From contig PTKV01000001.1 of the NCBI GenBank assembly GCA_002937895.1, positions 68,057-118,862 of the forward strand: a DNA stretch of 50,806 nt. Direction: 5' to 3'. Position 1 is the stretch's first letter. Each line of letters opens with the position of its first letter. Positions 28,000-38,232 of the stretch are shown in pieces. The notes beneath the pieces are model-generated. The model saw nothing but the letters and a program-made list of their open reading frames with translations. It ran no database searches and was not told the DNA's origin. This DNA comes from Alphaproteobacteria bacterium MarineAlpha5_Bin9. Its GTDB lineage: Bacteria; Pseudomonadota; Alphaproteobacteria; HIMB59; GCA-002718135. Made by a program: the position numbers and the translations under genes.

Positions 28000-28407
28000 A
28001 TGAACTATTGGTTAATTAAATCTGAACCTAGTACATGGTCTTGGGATGATCAAAAAAAGGCTAAAAAAACTGTTTGGGATGGGGTGAGAAATTATCAAGC
28101 AAGAAATAATTTAATAAAAATGAAAAAAAATGATCTTTGTTTTTTTTATCACTCAGTTAAAGAAAAAAAAATACTAGGAATAGTCAAGGTAATTAAAGAA
28201 GCGTATCCTGACCCAACAGATAAAACAAAAAAATTTGTTGCTGTAACTGTACAAATATATAAAAATTTAAAAAAAGAAGTAAGTTTAGCTAATATCAAAA
28301 TTAACAAAAATTTAAATCACCTACCTCTAATTAAACAACCTAGACTATCTGTTATGAAAATAGATCTCAAATCTTGGAAAATAATATGTAAATTAGGAGA
28401 GGTTTAA
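28000..28407 (+). CDS. EVE domain-containing protein
   Basis: A 135-residue EVE protein of the PUA-like superfamily: MNYWLIKSEPSTWSWDD, VWDGVRNYQARNNL and DLCFFYHS are hallmark stretches. EVE domains are thought to read modified bases in DNA or RNA; a tRNA-related role is plausible given tsaD next door, with which it is commonly linked in alphaproteobacteria. Both genes are likely co-transcribed. Confidence 0.92.
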   Translation: MNYWLIKSEPSTWSWDDQKKAKKTVWDGVRNYQARNNLIKMKKNDLCFFYHSVKEKKILGIVKVIKEAYPDPTDKTKKFVAVTVQIYKNLKKEVSLANIKINKNLNHLPLIKQPRLSVMKIDLKSWKIICKLGEV

Positions 28408-28425
28408 AAAATAATCGTTTAATAA

Positions 28426-29274
28426 ATGGGGCAGGCAAATAAAAAAATTTTTTGGATATCTTCTTATCCTAAAAGCGGCAATACATGGCTTCGAGCTATT
28501 ATTACGAGCTTGTTTTTTACTAATGATGGCAAATTTTTTTTTGAAATTTTGAAACATATTTCTAATTTTGAAATAAAAAAAAACTATGAATTTGTAAAAT
28601 CATTAAATTTTGAAGATTATATGAAATTAAACAAATTGAATATAATATCTAAATATTGGTTAGAAGCACAAAATAAATTAGACAACAATATTGAATTCAA
28701 TTTTTTTAAAACACACAGTGCTAATATATCTTATAATGAAAATAATTTTACTAATACAAATAATGCAAAAGGATTAATATACATATTAAGAGATCCAAGA
28801 GATATAGCTTTGTCATATTCAAAACATCTTGGTAAGGATCTAGATCAAATTATAGATTTTATGATTGATGAGAGTTCTATTATTAGAACTTCAGATGGAT
28901 ATCCATCATTTATATCTAGATGGGATTATAACTACCTTTCCTGGAAGAATATTAAGATTCCTAAATTATTCATAAAATATGAGGATATGCTAGACAATAA
29001 TGAAAAAATTATTAAAAAAATTATCTGCTTTTTTGAAGAAAACTATAATTACAAGTTTTATAATGTAGAGAAAAAAATTAAAAATATTTTATTAACTACT
29101 AATTTTGAAAAATTACAGGAAAATGAAAAAAAATATGGATTTATTGAGGCTGAACATAATTTATTTTTTAATCAAGGTAAAAAAGGGCAATGGTTAAAAT
29201 CTCTTACTTTAGCTCAAAAAAATAAAATAGAAAGTACTTTTATTAATACTATGAAAGATTTAAACTACTTGTAA
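28426..29274 (+). CDS. Sulfotransferase family protein
   Basis: A 282-residue cytosolic-type sulfotransferase. The PAPS 5'-phosphosulfate loop PKSGNTWLR is at residues 15-23, the 3'-phosphate site YILRDPRDIALSYSKH near 120, and GKKGQWLKSLT near 258 corresponds to the RKG-type C-terminal element. Such enzymes sulfate small molecules, lipids or glycans; the acceptor is unknown. No PAPS synthesis genes are nearby. It follows the EVE gene by 18 bases and may be carried on the same transcript. Confidence 0.85.
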   Translation: MGQANKKIFWISSYPKSGNTWLRAIITSLFFTNDGKFFFEILKHISNFEIKKNYEFVKSLNFEDYMKLNKLNIISKYWLEAQNKLDNNIEFNFFKTHSANISYNENNFTNTNNAKGLIYILRDPRDIALSYSKHLGKDLDQIIDFMIDESSIIRTSDGYPSFISRWDYNYLSWKNIKIPKLFIKYEDMLDNNEKIIKKIICFFEENYNYKFYNVEKKIKNILLTTNFEKLQENEKKYGFIEAEHNLFFNQGKKGQWLKSLTLAQKNKIESTFINTMKDLNYL

Positions 29275-29329
29275 ATATTGTTTATAAATTTATTAGTCTA
29301 GTAATTTGTCAATTAGGTATGAATAAAAA

Positions 29330-31264
29330 ATGAATGAGATATATAAAGTAAGAGGTGAGTGGATTAAAAATGCGAAAGTTAACAAAGAACAATATGAAAA
29401 ACTTTATTTAGAATCAATTAAAGATAATATAAATTTTTGGAAAAAACACGGAAGTAGAGTCGATTGGATTAAAAGATTCACAAAAATTAAAGATATTAAA
29501 TATTCTAGAAATGAAGTTTTCATTAAATGGTATTACGATGGAACTTTAAACGCTTGTTATAATTGTGTTGATAGACATGCAAACAAGAATCCTAATAAGA
29601 CTGCAATTATATGGGAATCTGATGATCCTAATAAATCTATTAAATATTCTTATAAAGAATTATTAATAGAAGTTTCTAAAACTGCAAATGCTTTAAAAAA
29701 AATTGGTGTAAAAAAAGGTGATAGAGTTACTATTTATTTAACCATGATACCAGAGTTAACATTTTTTATGTTAGCATGTGCAAGAATAGGTGCAATTCAT
29801 TCTATAATTTTTGGAGGTTTCTCTGCCGAGTCAATTGCTGGCAGAATAAAAGATTGTAATTCTGAATATATTATCACGGCAGATGAAGGAATAAGAGGAA
29901 GTAAAATCATACCTCTTAAAAAAATTGTCGATGAGGCGCTAAATTTATGTGAAAATGTAAAAAAATGTATAGTTATTAAAAAAACAGGAAATACAGTAAG
30001 TATTAATAATGCCCGTGATATTTACTATGAAGACCTCATAAAAGATTGTAGTTCTGAATGCCCAGCTGAAGAAATGTCGTCTGAAGACCCTCTTTTTATT
30101 CTTTATACATCTGGTTCAACTGGAAAACCAAAAGGGGTTCTTCATACAACTGGCGGCTACTTGGTTTATGCTTCTATGACACATGAATACATTTTTAATT
30201 ATAGAGAAGGTGATATTTACTGGTGCACTGCTGATATAGGTTGGGTTACAGGACACAGTTATATAGTCTATGGCCCTCTAACAAACGGAGCAACAACAGT
30301 TATGTTTGAAGGGGTGCCTAATTATCCAGATGCTTCAAGATTTTGGAATGTTGTTGATAAACATAATGTAAATATATTTTATACAGCTCCTACTGCAATT
30401 AGAGCATTAATGAAAGAAGGGGATGATCCAGTTAATAGAACAAATAGAAAATCTCTAAAAATTCTAGGAACTGTTGGTGAACCAATAAACCCAGAAGCAT
30501 GGCTTTGGTATTTTAATATTGTTGGAAATGGGAAATGCCCTATTGTGGATACATGGTGGCAAACAGAAACGGGAGGTATATTAATTTCCCCACAAACAGG
30601 CGCGATCGATTTAAAACCAGGATCAGCTACAAAACCATTTTTTGGAATACAGCCTTTAATTGTTGATGAAAATGGAAATGAAATAAAAGGTGAAGCCGAA
30701 GGCAGGTTATGTATTTTAGATTCTTGGCCTGGACAAATGAGAAGTGTTTATGGTGATCATCAAAGATTTATAGATACATATTTTTCACAATTTGATGGAA
30801 AATACTTCACCGGAGATGGTTGTAAAAGAGATAAAGATGGATACTATTGGATAACTGGAAGAGTCGATGATGTCATTATTGTTTCCGGACATAATTTAGG
30901 TACAGCTGAAATAGAAAGTGCTTTTGTCTCTCATCATAAAGTTGCTGAAGCAGCTGTAGTAGGTTATCCTCATAAAATAAAAGGAAATGGTCTTTATTGT
31001 TATGTTACTCTAAACTCAAATTCTACTTCTTCAGATGAATTGAAAAAAGAATTAAGGGAATGGGTAAGAAAAAAAATTGGAGCTTTAGCATCTCCAGACT
31101 TAATTCAATTTGCAAATAATCTTCCAAAAACAAGATCAGGAAAAATTATGAGACGTATTTTAAGGAAGATTGCGTCCAACCAACATAATGAACTTGGCGA
31201 TATTACTACTTTAGCTGATCCTACTATTGTAGAAGATTTAATTAAAAATAGGTTGAATAAATAA
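29330..31264 (+). CDS. acs: Acetyl-coenzyme A synthetase
   Basis: AMP-forming acetate:CoA ligase, 644 residues, normal for Acs. The P-loop-like [12 protein letters not shown] lies near residue 260, WWQTETGG near 410, and the regulatory acetylation-site lysine is in [10 protein letters not shown] near 607. It would let the cell use free acetate. It is convergent with thymidine kinase, with one base between the stops, so no separate terminator fits there. Confidence 0.96.
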   Translation: MNEIYKVRGEWIKNAKVNKEQYEKLYLESIKDNINFWKKHGSRVDWIKRFTKIKDIKYSRNEVFIKWYYDGTLNACYNCVDRHANKNPNKTAIIWESDDPNKSIKYSYKELLIEVSKTANALKKIGVKKGDRVTIYLTMIPELTFFMLACARIGAIHSIIFGGFSAESIAGRIKDCNSEYIITADEGIRGSKIIPLKKIVDEALNLCENVKKCIVIKKTGNTVSINNARDIYYEDLIKDCSSECPAEEMSSEDPLFILYTSGSTGKPKGVLHTTGGYLVYASMTHEYIFNYREGDIYWCTADIGWVTGHSYIVYGPLTNGATTVMFEGVPNYPDASRFWNVVDKHNVNIFYTAPTAIRALMKEGDDPVNRTNRKSLKILGTVGEPINPEAWLWYFNIVGNGKCPIVDTWWQTETGGILISPQTGAIDLKPGSATKPFFGIQPLIVDENGNEIKGEAEGRLCILDSWPGQMRSVYGDHQRFIDTYFSQFDGKYFTGDGCKRDKDGYYWITGRVDDVIIVSGHNLGTAEIESAFVSHHKVAEAAVVGYPHKIKGNGLYCYVTLNSNSTSSDELKKELREWVRKKIGALASPDLIQFANNLPKTRSGKIMRRILRKIASNQHNELGDITTLADPTIVEDLIKNRLNK

Positions 31265-31265
31265 T

Positions 31266-31817
31266 TTATCTTGGCTCCCAATGCTTTAAACAACGTGGTT
31301 CATATATATCCGATGCACCAACCTGAGTTCTCTCTCCACCTTGTATTTTTCTATAGGTTTTTGTTGCTTCTATTCCACATACATTGCAAAAACCGTAAAT
31401 TTTGGTAATTTTATCAGCAAGTCCCAAAAGTAATGATGACGTTTCCCATGGTTTGCCTCGCGAATCTTGATCCAAACCAGCGCACACAACGTCTACACCT
31501 TTATCTAAAAAAGAATCAACATTTCTAATTGTCTCATCAGAATTCATAAATTGAATTTCATCTAAAAACAAAATATCATAATTTTTTTTTGTTATATCAA
31601 ATTTATCTTCTATTTGATTCCAATTTTCCATAGGATAACAATTATGGGTAAGGTTATTATGCGTAGAGATTAACGCTTCTGAATATCTATCATCAATTTT
31701 TGGTTTAATTACAAGTAATTTTTTTCCTTGATGTTCGGCCCAGAGAATTCTTTTCAATAATTCACTGGTTTTACCTGCAAACATAGCACCCACAATTGTT
31801 TCTAAATATCCTCTCAT
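31266..31817 (-). CDS. tdk: Thymidine kinase
   Basis: Type II thymidine kinase of the salvage pathway, 183 residues. The P-loop GAMFAGKT is at residues 10-17 and the Walker B-like LFLDEIQF near 85. A structural zinc site is indicated by the CNVCG pair near residue 142 and a late Cys in EPRCLKHWEPR. The lasso-loop GERTQVGASDIYEPRC is conserved. It is divergent from rsmB. Confidence 0.95.
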   Translation of the reverse strand: MRGYLETIVGAMFAGKTSELLKRILWAEHQGKKLLVIKPKIDDRYSEALISTHNNLTHNCYPMENWNQIEDKFDITKKNYDILFLDEIQFMNSDETIRNVDSFLDKGVDVVCAGLDQDSRGKPWETSSLLLGLADKITKIYGFCNVCGIEATKTYRKIQGGERTQVGASDIYEPRCLKHWEPR

Positions 31818-31866
31818 TTTGATAAATTTTCTTTATATATATATCATTTTAATTTAAAAAAAAACT

Positions 31867-33153
31867 GTGCATCAAGGGTTATTAACAAGATATATAGCTT
31901 ATAACATTCTTAAGAAGCTTAGAAATAAAGCTTTGAGTTTTAAGGGTGTTTTTTCACAATATATTAAGAAATATGATTTAGATAATAGTGACAAAAAAAT
32001 GATTCAAAATATAGTTTTAAACTCAATGAGAAATAAAATCAATATTGAAGAAATTTTAAAAATTTATATTAAAAAATTTGAAATAGATAATAATTCATAT
32101 TTTTTATTACTTGGTGCTATAACTCAATTAATTTATTTAAACTTTAAACCATACGCAGTTATAAATTCTTCAGTAGAACTTGCAAAACATCCTAAAATTA
32201 GAGCTCCAAAAAATTTTATAAATGCCATTTTAAGAAAAATTGATAAAGATAAAAAAAAACTGTTGCATGTGTCAGGTAATTATACAAAATTACCTAATTG
32301 GTTTAAAAATAAAACAAAAAAATGGACAGTAATTGATAAATTAAAATTTATAAAAACAATATCTGAAGAACCTAATATTCATTTAGTTTTCAAAAAAAAA
32401 GAAGACTTAAATAAGATCAATAGAGAAATAATCAAAACATCAAATAACTCTGGGGTCTTAAAAAAGCATGAAAGTTTAATTGAGATCCCAGATTATAAAT
32501 TTGGGAAATGGTGGGTTCAAGATTATTCGGCTATGACACCGATAATGCTTTTAGATAAAATTAAAAATAAAAAAGTAATTGACCTCTGCTCTGCGCCAGG
32601 AGGAAAAACATTTGTTTTAGTTAATAAAGGTGCAAAAGTTACAGCCGTAGAAAAAGATAATGAAAGAATAAATCAATTAAAAGATAATCTATTAAGATTA
32701 AATTTTAATTGTAATATTCTTAACTCGGATGCTTTAAAAATTAATGAAAAAAATAAATATGATATAGTGATTTTAGATGCGCCTTGTTCATCTATTGGAA
32801 CTATAAGAAGACACCCTGAGATTTTTTATAGAAAAATTTTCCCAAATTTTAATAAATTAACTTTAATCCAATCCAAACTTTTGGAGAAAGCAAAAAAACT
32901 TGTAAATAAAAAAGGGGAAATAATTTATATGGTGTGCTCTTTTTTAAAAGAAGAAGGAGAAATTCAAATTAAAAACTTTTTAAAAAAAAATAAAAACTTT
33001 AGAATAGAAAAATTTAAAATAACCAATAATTTTAAGGACTTAAACAATTTAATAGATAAAAATGGATATTTTTATACTCAACCAAAAAAACTTAGCAATG
33101 GAGTTTTAATAGATGGTTTTTTTGCAGCTAAGATTATAAATAATGATAAATAA
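31867..33153 (+). CDS. rsmB: RsmB-like 16S rRNA m5C methyltransferase
   Basis: A 428-residue protein with an N-terminal NusB-like helical domain and a C-terminal Rossmann methyltransferase domain. The SAM-binding motif is VIDLCSAPGGKT near residue 238; the catalytic cysteine motifs are DAPCSSIGTIRRHP near 303 and YMVCSF near 357. It would methylate C967 of 16S rRNA. The start is GTG at 31867. Its end overlaps the heparinase-like gene by 11 bases; the order rsmB, heparinase-like, purH is seen in alphaproteobacteria. Confidence 0.9.
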   Translation: MHQGLLTRYIAYNILKKLRNKALSFKGVFSQYIKKYDLDNSDKKMIQNIVLNSMRNKINIEEILKIYIKKFEIDNNSYFLLLGAITQLIYLNFKPYAVINSSVELAKHPKIRAPKNFINAILRKIDKDKKKLLHVSGNYTKLPNWFKNKTKKWTVIDKLKFIKTISEEPNIHLVFKKKEDLNKINREIIKTSNNSGVLKKHESLIEIPDYKFGKWWVQDYSAMTPIMLLDKIKNKKVIDLCSAPGGKTFVLVNKGAKVTAVEKDNERINQLKDNLLRLNFNCNILNSDALKINEKNKYDIVILDAPCSSIGTIRRHPEIFYRKIFPNFNKLTLIQSKLLEKAKKLVNKKGEIIYMVCSFLKEEGEIQIKNFLKKNKNFRIEKFKITNNFKDLNNLIDKNGYFYTQPKKLSNGVLIDGFFAAKIINNDK

Positions 33154-34720
33154 AATTTTTTTTATACTTATAAGCCTTATAATAAATAATAGAATATTTC
33201 TTAGTATAAAAATTCTGAGGTTAAAAAATTCGGAATATAAATATGATTTTTTAAATTGCTTTTTCGAAAATAGTGAAGATCTTAATAGAGTCTTTTTTTC
33301 TAAAAAATATTTAAATACAAAATCTTTTAACAATGAAAGCATAAACTATCATAGTTTTTCGTGGCTCGTCTCAGCAAAAAAACTTGGTGGAATTCAAACT
33401 GTAACTAATTGTAAAAAGCATATATTCGATTGGCAAAATAAAAAATACAATATTTTTTCTTTTATATGGAATGAAGAACTAATATCTAAAAGATTAATAA
33501 ACCTTATTTATAATTTTGATTTTTATGCTATTTCAGCGAACTCTAGTGAAAAAAAAATTATTCATAAAATTATTTCTAAACATTATTATTTGTTGGATCT
33601 AAAAATTTCTCTAAAAAAAAATAAAGATGAAATTTCCCTAGAAACATTAAAAGCAATTTTATTATTCAAGCTAATTCATAATTTAAAAATATCAAAAATT
33701 ATTAAAAATATTTTAAATAATATTACCACCCAAATAAATACTGAGGGCTTTCATAAAAGCATAAATCCATCAATACAAGCTGAATATATTAATGATTTAT
33801 ACGAGGTAAAAAATATTTTATTATTCTTTAATCAGAACATTCCTTCACAATTAGAAAATTGTATAACACTAATGTCTTCTGTTTTAAAAAATCTATTTCA
33901 TAAGGACAACACTATAGCTTTATTTAATGGCTCTAATAATTCAAATATAAAAAATATTATTCGAATAAATAACTCACAAAAAAACCTTAAAACAAAAAAT
34001 CTATCTGCTGTAAGAAGTGGATTAGCAGTATATTCAAACAAAAACTTAAAAATTTTTTTTGATATAACAAAGCCCTCAAGTAAGATTTTAAATAAGAATC
34101 TTCATGCGGGCACATTAAGTTTTGAATTAAGTTATGATAGTGAAAAATTAATAACAAATTGTGGCTCAGTTGAAAAAAGAATTGGTGAAAAACCTGAATA
34201 TTTAAGATACAGTGCTGCCCACTCCACAATAATATTAGATAACACAAATATTAGTGAATTGATAAAAAATAAATCTTATAAAAGAATACCTAAAAAAATA
34301 TTTTTTGATAGTCTGGATAATGACAAAAATATAATCTGGGAATGCTCTCATGATGGATATAAAAAAAATTATAACTCAATTATTAAGAGAAAATTAATTA
34401 TATCAAAAAAAACACCTAAAATAGAAGGGGTTGATCAAATTATTCCAATAATAATTAAAGGTAAAAACACAATATATCATATTAGATTTCATCTAACCCC
34501 TAATTGCCAGTGTTTACTTACAAATAGCAAAAAATCAGTAATAATTAAAACTAAATTAAAACAATCATGGATTTTTAATTCAGAAAGTGATTTAAGTCTG
34601 GAAGAAAGTATCAATATAACCGATGGTAAAAGAATTAATAAATCTTTACAAATTGTTATTGTTGGTTTTGTGTCAAATCAAAAAAAAATAGAAAGATGGT
34701 CATTAACAAAGGTTAAATAA
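33143..34720 (+). CDS. Heparinase II/III family protein
   Basis: A 525-residue protein. The N-terminal half is an alpha-helical toroid-like region (HSFSWLVSAKKLGG near residue 70, GFHKSINPSIQAEYINDLY near 205). The C-terminal half is a beta-rich lyase-like domain with HAGTLSFELSYDSEKLITNCG near 325 and RYSAAHSTIILD near 355, a pattern typical of the family. Known relatives eliminate uronic acid-containing polysaccharides, but the alphaproteobacterial form beside purH has no proven substrate. No convincing signal peptide is seen; an N-terminal hydrophobic stretch may anchor it. It is unusually lysine- and asparagine-rich, as expected from the base composition. Confidence 0.82.
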   Translation: MINKIFFILISLIINNRIFLSIKILRLKNSEYKYDFLNCFFENSEDLNRVFFSKKYLNTKSFNNESINYHSFSWLVSAKKLGGIQTVTNCKKHIFDWQNKKYNIFSFIWNEELISKRLINLIYNFDFYAISANSSEKKIIHKIISKHYYLLDLKISLKKNKDEISLETLKAILLFKLIHNLKISKIIKNILNNITTQINTEGFHKSINPSIQAEYINDLYEVKNILLFFNQNIPSQLENCITLMSSVLKNLFHKDNTIALFNGSNNSNIKNIIRINNSQKNLKTKNLSAVRSGLAVYSNKNLKIFFDITKPSSKILNKNLHAGTLSFELSYDSEKLITNCGSVEKRIGEKPEYLRYSAAHSTIILDNTNISELIKNKSYKRIPKKIFFDSLDNDKNIIWECSHDGYKKNYNSIIKRKLIISKKTPKIEGVDQIIPIIIKGKNTIYHIRFHLTPNCQCLLTNSKKSVIIKTKLKQSWIFNSESDLSLEESINITDGKRINKSLQIVIVGFVSNQKKIERWSLTKVK

Positions 34721-36217
34721 ATGATTTACAAAAAACACGCTTTAATTTCTGTAAACAATAAAACAAATTTAGATAAAATCTGTCAGACTTTAAGTAAGCA
34801 TGGGATAAATATTATTGCTACAAATACAACAGCAAGCTATATAAATAGTATAGGTTATAAATCCATTTCAGTGAGTCAAATTACTAAGTTTAAAGAAATT
34901 TTGGATGGCAAGGTAAAAACGCTTCATCCGTTAATTTACGCCTCAATTCTATTTGATAGACAAAATAAAAAGCAGCTTAAAAAAGTTATAGATCTAAAAG
35001 TGCCAATAATTGATTTTGTAATTGTTAATTTTTACAATATAGAAAAGAAAAATTTAAAAAATAATAAAATGGATTTAGTAGACATAGGTGGGCCCACTTT
35101 ATTAAGATCAGCAGCTAAAAACTATAAATATATAACTGCTGTAAGTGATGTTAATCAATATAATGCGTTTATTCAAAATATTAACAATAATAATGGTAAA
35201 ACTTCTATAGATTATAGAAAAAATCAAGCATCTAAAGTTTTTGAAAAAACATCTAATTATGATCTAAAAATACTAAGTAAAATTAATAAAACCAAGAAAG
35301 ACCCATTTTTTTTGGATTATGATAAAACAAAATTAAGATATGGTGAGAATCCGCATCAAGTTTCATTTTTATATAAAAAGAAAAAGAAAAATATTTTTGA
35401 TAATTTACTAAAAAATAGAGAAATAAGTTATAACAATATTCTAGACATTGAATCTGGCCTTCAATGCATAAGGGAATTTAATGGCCCTACATGTATAATC
35501 ATTAAACATAATAACCCATGTTGTGCATCAAGCGATATAAATATTCATCAATCGTTTAAAAATGCTATAAAAACTGATCCTGTTAGTGCTTTTGGAGGTG
35601 TGGTATTATTTAACAGAACTTTGAATTTAAAACTTGCGCTATCTTTAAAAAGATATTTTTTTACAATAATTGTCGCAAAAAAATTAACCAAAAAAGCAAA
35701 ATTATTTCTAAAAAATAAAAAATTAATATTATTAGAATCAAATAATTTTTTAGACAATAAAAACGAAAAGGAAATAAGATCTATAAATGAAGGTCTTTTA
35801 GTTCAAGAAAAAAATCTAGTAGATATATCAAAAAAAAATATAAAATGTTTAACCACCAAAAAATTATCTAATAATGAGATTAAAGATCTAATTTTTGGAT
35901 TGAAAATATGTAAATATACAAAATCAAACTCAATAGTTCTCGTAAAAAACAAAACAACTATAGGAATAGGCTCTGGACAAACTAGTAGAATTGATGCAAC
36001 AAAACTAGCTTTGTCTAAAATTAAAAACATTACAAACTTTGTTGCAGCTTCTGATGCATTTTTTCCATTTCATGATAATGTTAAGGTTCTAGCTAATAAA
36101 AAATGTAAAGGAATAGTTCAACCTGGAGGATCAAAAAATGATAATAAGATTATTAAATACGCAAATAAAAGAAAAATAGCTATATATTTTTCAAAATATA
36201 GATTTTTTCGACATTAA
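34721..36217 (+). CDS. purH: AICAR transformylase/IMP cyclohydrolase
   Basis: Bifunctional enzyme for the last two steps of IMP synthesis, 498 residues. The N-terminal cyclohydrolase domain has KTLHPLIYA near residue 66; the C-terminal formyltransferase has KHNNPCCAS near 263 and AASDAFFPFHDNV near 443, followed by QPGGS. It starts directly after the heparinase-like stop. It is shorter than the roughly 520-530 residues common in the family, consistent with streamlining. Confidence 0.95.
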   Translation: MIYKKHALISVNNKTNLDKICQTLSKHGINIIATNTTASYINSIGYKSISVSQITKFKEILDGKVKTLHPLIYASILFDRQNKKQLKKVIDLKVPIIDFVIVNFYNIEKKNLKNNKMDLVDIGGPTLLRSAAKNYKYITAVSDVNQYNAFIQNINNNNGKTSIDYRKNQASKVFEKTSNYDLKILSKINKTKKDPFFLDYDKTKLRYGENPHQVSFLYKKKKKNIFDNLLKNREISYNNILDIESGLQCIREFNGPTCIIIKHNNPCCASSDINIHQSFKNAIKTDPVSAFGGVVLFNRTLNLKLALSLKRYFFTIIVAKKLTKKAKLFLKNKKLILLESNNFLDNKNEKEIRSINEGLLVQEKNLVDISKKNIKCLTTKKLSNNEIKDLIFGLKICKYTKSNSIVLVKNKTTIGIGSGQTSRIDATKLALSKIKNITNFVAASDAFFPFHDNVKVLANKKCKGIVQPGGSKNDNKIIKYANKRKIAIYFSKYRFFRH

Positions 36218-36219
36218 AT

Positions 36220-36450
36220 ATGAAAATTAAAATTAAAAAAAATGATCAGAGATATTTAAATGATTTATTTAAAAAATTTCCTGAAATTAAATCTGGAAGA
36301 AAGAACTATAGTAAGCATTATAAACGAATTTTAAAAAACATACTTCTAGCGAGAGCATACAATAAACTACCTAAAGAAAAATTTTTTTTTAGTAAAAATT
36401 ATTTGTTACAATACAAAAATTACCTTTATTTTATAACTAGAGATAAATAA
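36220..36450 (+). CDS. Small basic protein of unknown function
   Basis: A 76-residue protein starting two bases after purH. It is very rich in lysine, tyrosine and phenylalanine (for example [23 protein letters not shown]), with no membrane helix or signal peptide. No family was recognised. The tight spacing to purH and the absence of a competing frame make it likely to be real and translationally coupled, but its role cannot be stated. The high positive charge would suit nucleic-acid binding. Confidence 0.5.
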   Translation: MKIKIKKNDQRYLNDLFKKFPEIKSGRKNYSKHYKRILKNILLARAYNKLPKEKFFFSKNYLLQYKNYLYFITRDK

Positions 36451-36499
36451 AGATAAGGTTTAATAAAAGTAAACTATTTCAATTAATTAATAAAAAATG

Positions 36500-36524
36500 T
36501 ATAGATCTATATAATATGAGATCT
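36500..36524. promoter_or_regulatory. Palindrome and paired AGATCT sites at the glycan operon start
   Basis: TATAGATCTATA (36500-36511) is a perfect 12-base palindrome five bases before the GT2 ATG. A second AGATCT lies at 36519-36524 over codons 2 and 3. Both contain GATC, a possible target of the DpnA-like methyltransferase encoded at 46.8 kb. It could be an operator; function is inferred. Confidence 0.3.
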
Positions 36525-37172
36525 GTTCAAGTTTCAGTGATTGTCCCAGTTTTTAACGGAGGTTTATATATTGGCAGATGTATAAGATCTTTGTTGAAAC
36601 AAACAATGAATCAAGATGATTACGAAATAATTGTAGTAAATGATGCTAGCAATGATCAAACCAAAAATGTTTTAGAGACATTTATTGGTGATATTAAATA
36701 CTTTGAAAATCAAAAAAGGTTGGGCTTGCCTGCAACTTTAAATACCGGAATAAAACATGCTAAAGGACAGTTCATTGTTAGGGTTGATGCAGATGATTAT
36801 GTTCACTGGGATTACTTAAAAATTTTATCAATGCACTTACAATTAAATCATTCTATAGAAGCAATAGCTTGTGATTATTTACTGGTAGATAATAATCAGG
36901 ATATATTAGAATATAAAAATTGTGAAAAAGATCCGATAGGATGCGGAATTATGTTTAAATTAGAACATTTAATTGAGCTTGGCTTATATGATGAAGATTT
37001 TTTAGCAAGAGAAGAGGAAGACTTACTTATAAGATTTAAAAAAAAACATTCAGTAACTCGAGTGCAGCTACCTTTATATAGGTATAGAAAGCATGAAAAA
37101 AATCTAACAAATAATAAAAAACAAATGAAAGAATTTAAAAATAAGTTATCAAAAAAACACAAAATCAAGTGA
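36516..37172 (+). CDS. Family 2 glycosyltransferase
   Basis: A 218-residue GT-A fold transferase. The N-terminus has [31 protein letters not shown] lies near residue 40, and the metal-binding DADD is at residues 91-94. EDLLIRF near 170 supplies the catalytic-base region. It is short for the family and has no membrane segment, so it is a minimal catalytic domain. Its stop overlaps the NeuB start by four bases, so it heads the glycan cassette. Donor and acceptor are unknown; a sugar for the same glycan as the NeuB genes is likely. Confidence 0.85.
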   Translation: MRSVQVSVIVPVFNGGLYIGRCIRSLLKQTMNQDDYEIIVVNDASNDQTKNVLETFIGDIKYFENQKRLGLPATLNTGIKHAKGQFIVRVDADDYVHWDYLKILSMHLQLNHSIEAIACDYLLVDNNQDILEYKNCEKDPIGCGIMFKLEHLIELGLYDEDFLAREEEDLLIRFKKKHSVTRVQLPLYRYRKHEKNLTNNKKQMKEFKNKLSKKHKIK

Positions 37173-38230
37173 TGCATAAAGTTTTTTTAAAAAATGATGA
37201 AATTATTAATAAAAATTTTCCATATGTTATTGCTGAAATCGGTGTAAACCATGAGGGATCTCTTACTAAAGCTAAAGAGCTTATTGATCTTGCTGCATTG
37301 GGTGGAGCACATGCAGCAAAATTTCAAACATATAAAGCTAATAATTTAGCTTCTATAAATAGTCCTGCTTATTGGGATACAAATAAGGAAAAAAGTACAA
37401 ATCAAAACGAATTATTTAAGAAGTATGATGCATTTAATAAGAATGAATATTACGAATTACACAATCATTGCAAAAGAAAAGATATTGACTTTTTATCAAC
37501 TCCTTTTGATATTGAATCAGTAGAATACCTAGATCCTGTATTAAAATTTTATAAAATTGCATCAGCTGATATAACTAATGTTCCTTTGTTGACAGCAATT
37601 GCAAATAAAAAAAAACCTATCGTAATTTCAACAGGAGCATCAAAAATGTCTGAAATAAAATTTGCTCATGATTTATTGAAAAAAAATGGCTGTCCAGATG
37701 TATCTATTTTGCATTGTGTTTTAAATTATCCAACACTAAATGAAAACGCTAATTTATTAATGATAAGAGATCTTTCAGAAACCTTTCCTCGAAGCACTAT
37801 AGGATATTCAGATCACACAATTCCTGATGAAAAAATGTTTATTTTAACAACTGCATATTTAATGGGAGCAAAAATAATAGAGAAACATTTTACTGATGAT
37901 AAAACTTTAAAAGGCAATGATCACTATCACGCAATGGATTATGAAGATTTAAAAAAATTTTTTTCAAATTTACGTAATATTATAAATATTCAAGGATACA
38001 AAAAAAAGGATTGCCTTCCGACTGAAGAAATATCCCGTCTCAATGCAAGAAGAAGTATAATTGTTTCAAAAAAAATCCTAAAAGGAGAAAAAATATCTTC
38101 TTCTAATATAACTTGTAAAAGACCTGGTTCTGGAATAAGCCCTATACATTGGAATGATATTTTAAATAAAAAAGTTAATAAGAATCTAGATATAGATGAT
38201 ATTTTAAACTGGGATGATTTAAAAACATAA
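37169..38230 (+). CDS. neuB: NeuB-type nonulosonic acid synthase (copy 1)
   Basis: A 353-residue synthase that condenses phosphoenolpyruvate with an amino-hexose to give a nine-carbon sugar acid. The TIM barrel shows AEIGVNHEG (22-30), KFQT (51-54), LSTPFD near 109, metal ligands His216 (SDHT) and His240 (EKHFT). The C-terminal SAF/antifreeze-like domain (about 293-353) begins RRSIIVSKK, carrying the conserved arginine that reaches the neighbour's active site. KGNDHYHAM replaces the more usual GPDH motif. It is close to the SpsE/NeuB group. The radical SAM gene follows after two bases. Confidence 0.9.
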   Translation: MMHKVFLKNDEIINKNFPYVIAEIGVNHEGSLTKAKELIDLAALGGAHAAKFQTYKANNLASINSPAYWDTNKEKSTNQNELFKKYDAFNKNEYYELHNHCKRKDIDFLSTPFDIESVEYLDPVLKFYKIASADITNVPLLTAIANKKKPIVISTGASKMSEIKFAHDLLKKNGCPDVSILHCVLNYPTLNENANLLMIRDLSETFPRSTIGYSDHTIPDEKMFILTTAYLMGAKIIEKHFTDDKTLKGNDHYHAMDYEDLKKFFSNLRNIINIQGYKKKDCLPTEEISRLNARRSIIVSKKILKGEKISSSNITCKRPGSGISPIHWNDILNKKVNKNLDIDDILNWDDLKT

Positions 38231-38232
38231 TA

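Noticed and set aside
36507-36512. TATAAT box just before the GT2 start codon
   Set aside because: Transcription from it would begin after the ATG, so it cannot serve this gene in the usual way; the palindrome is the better explanation.
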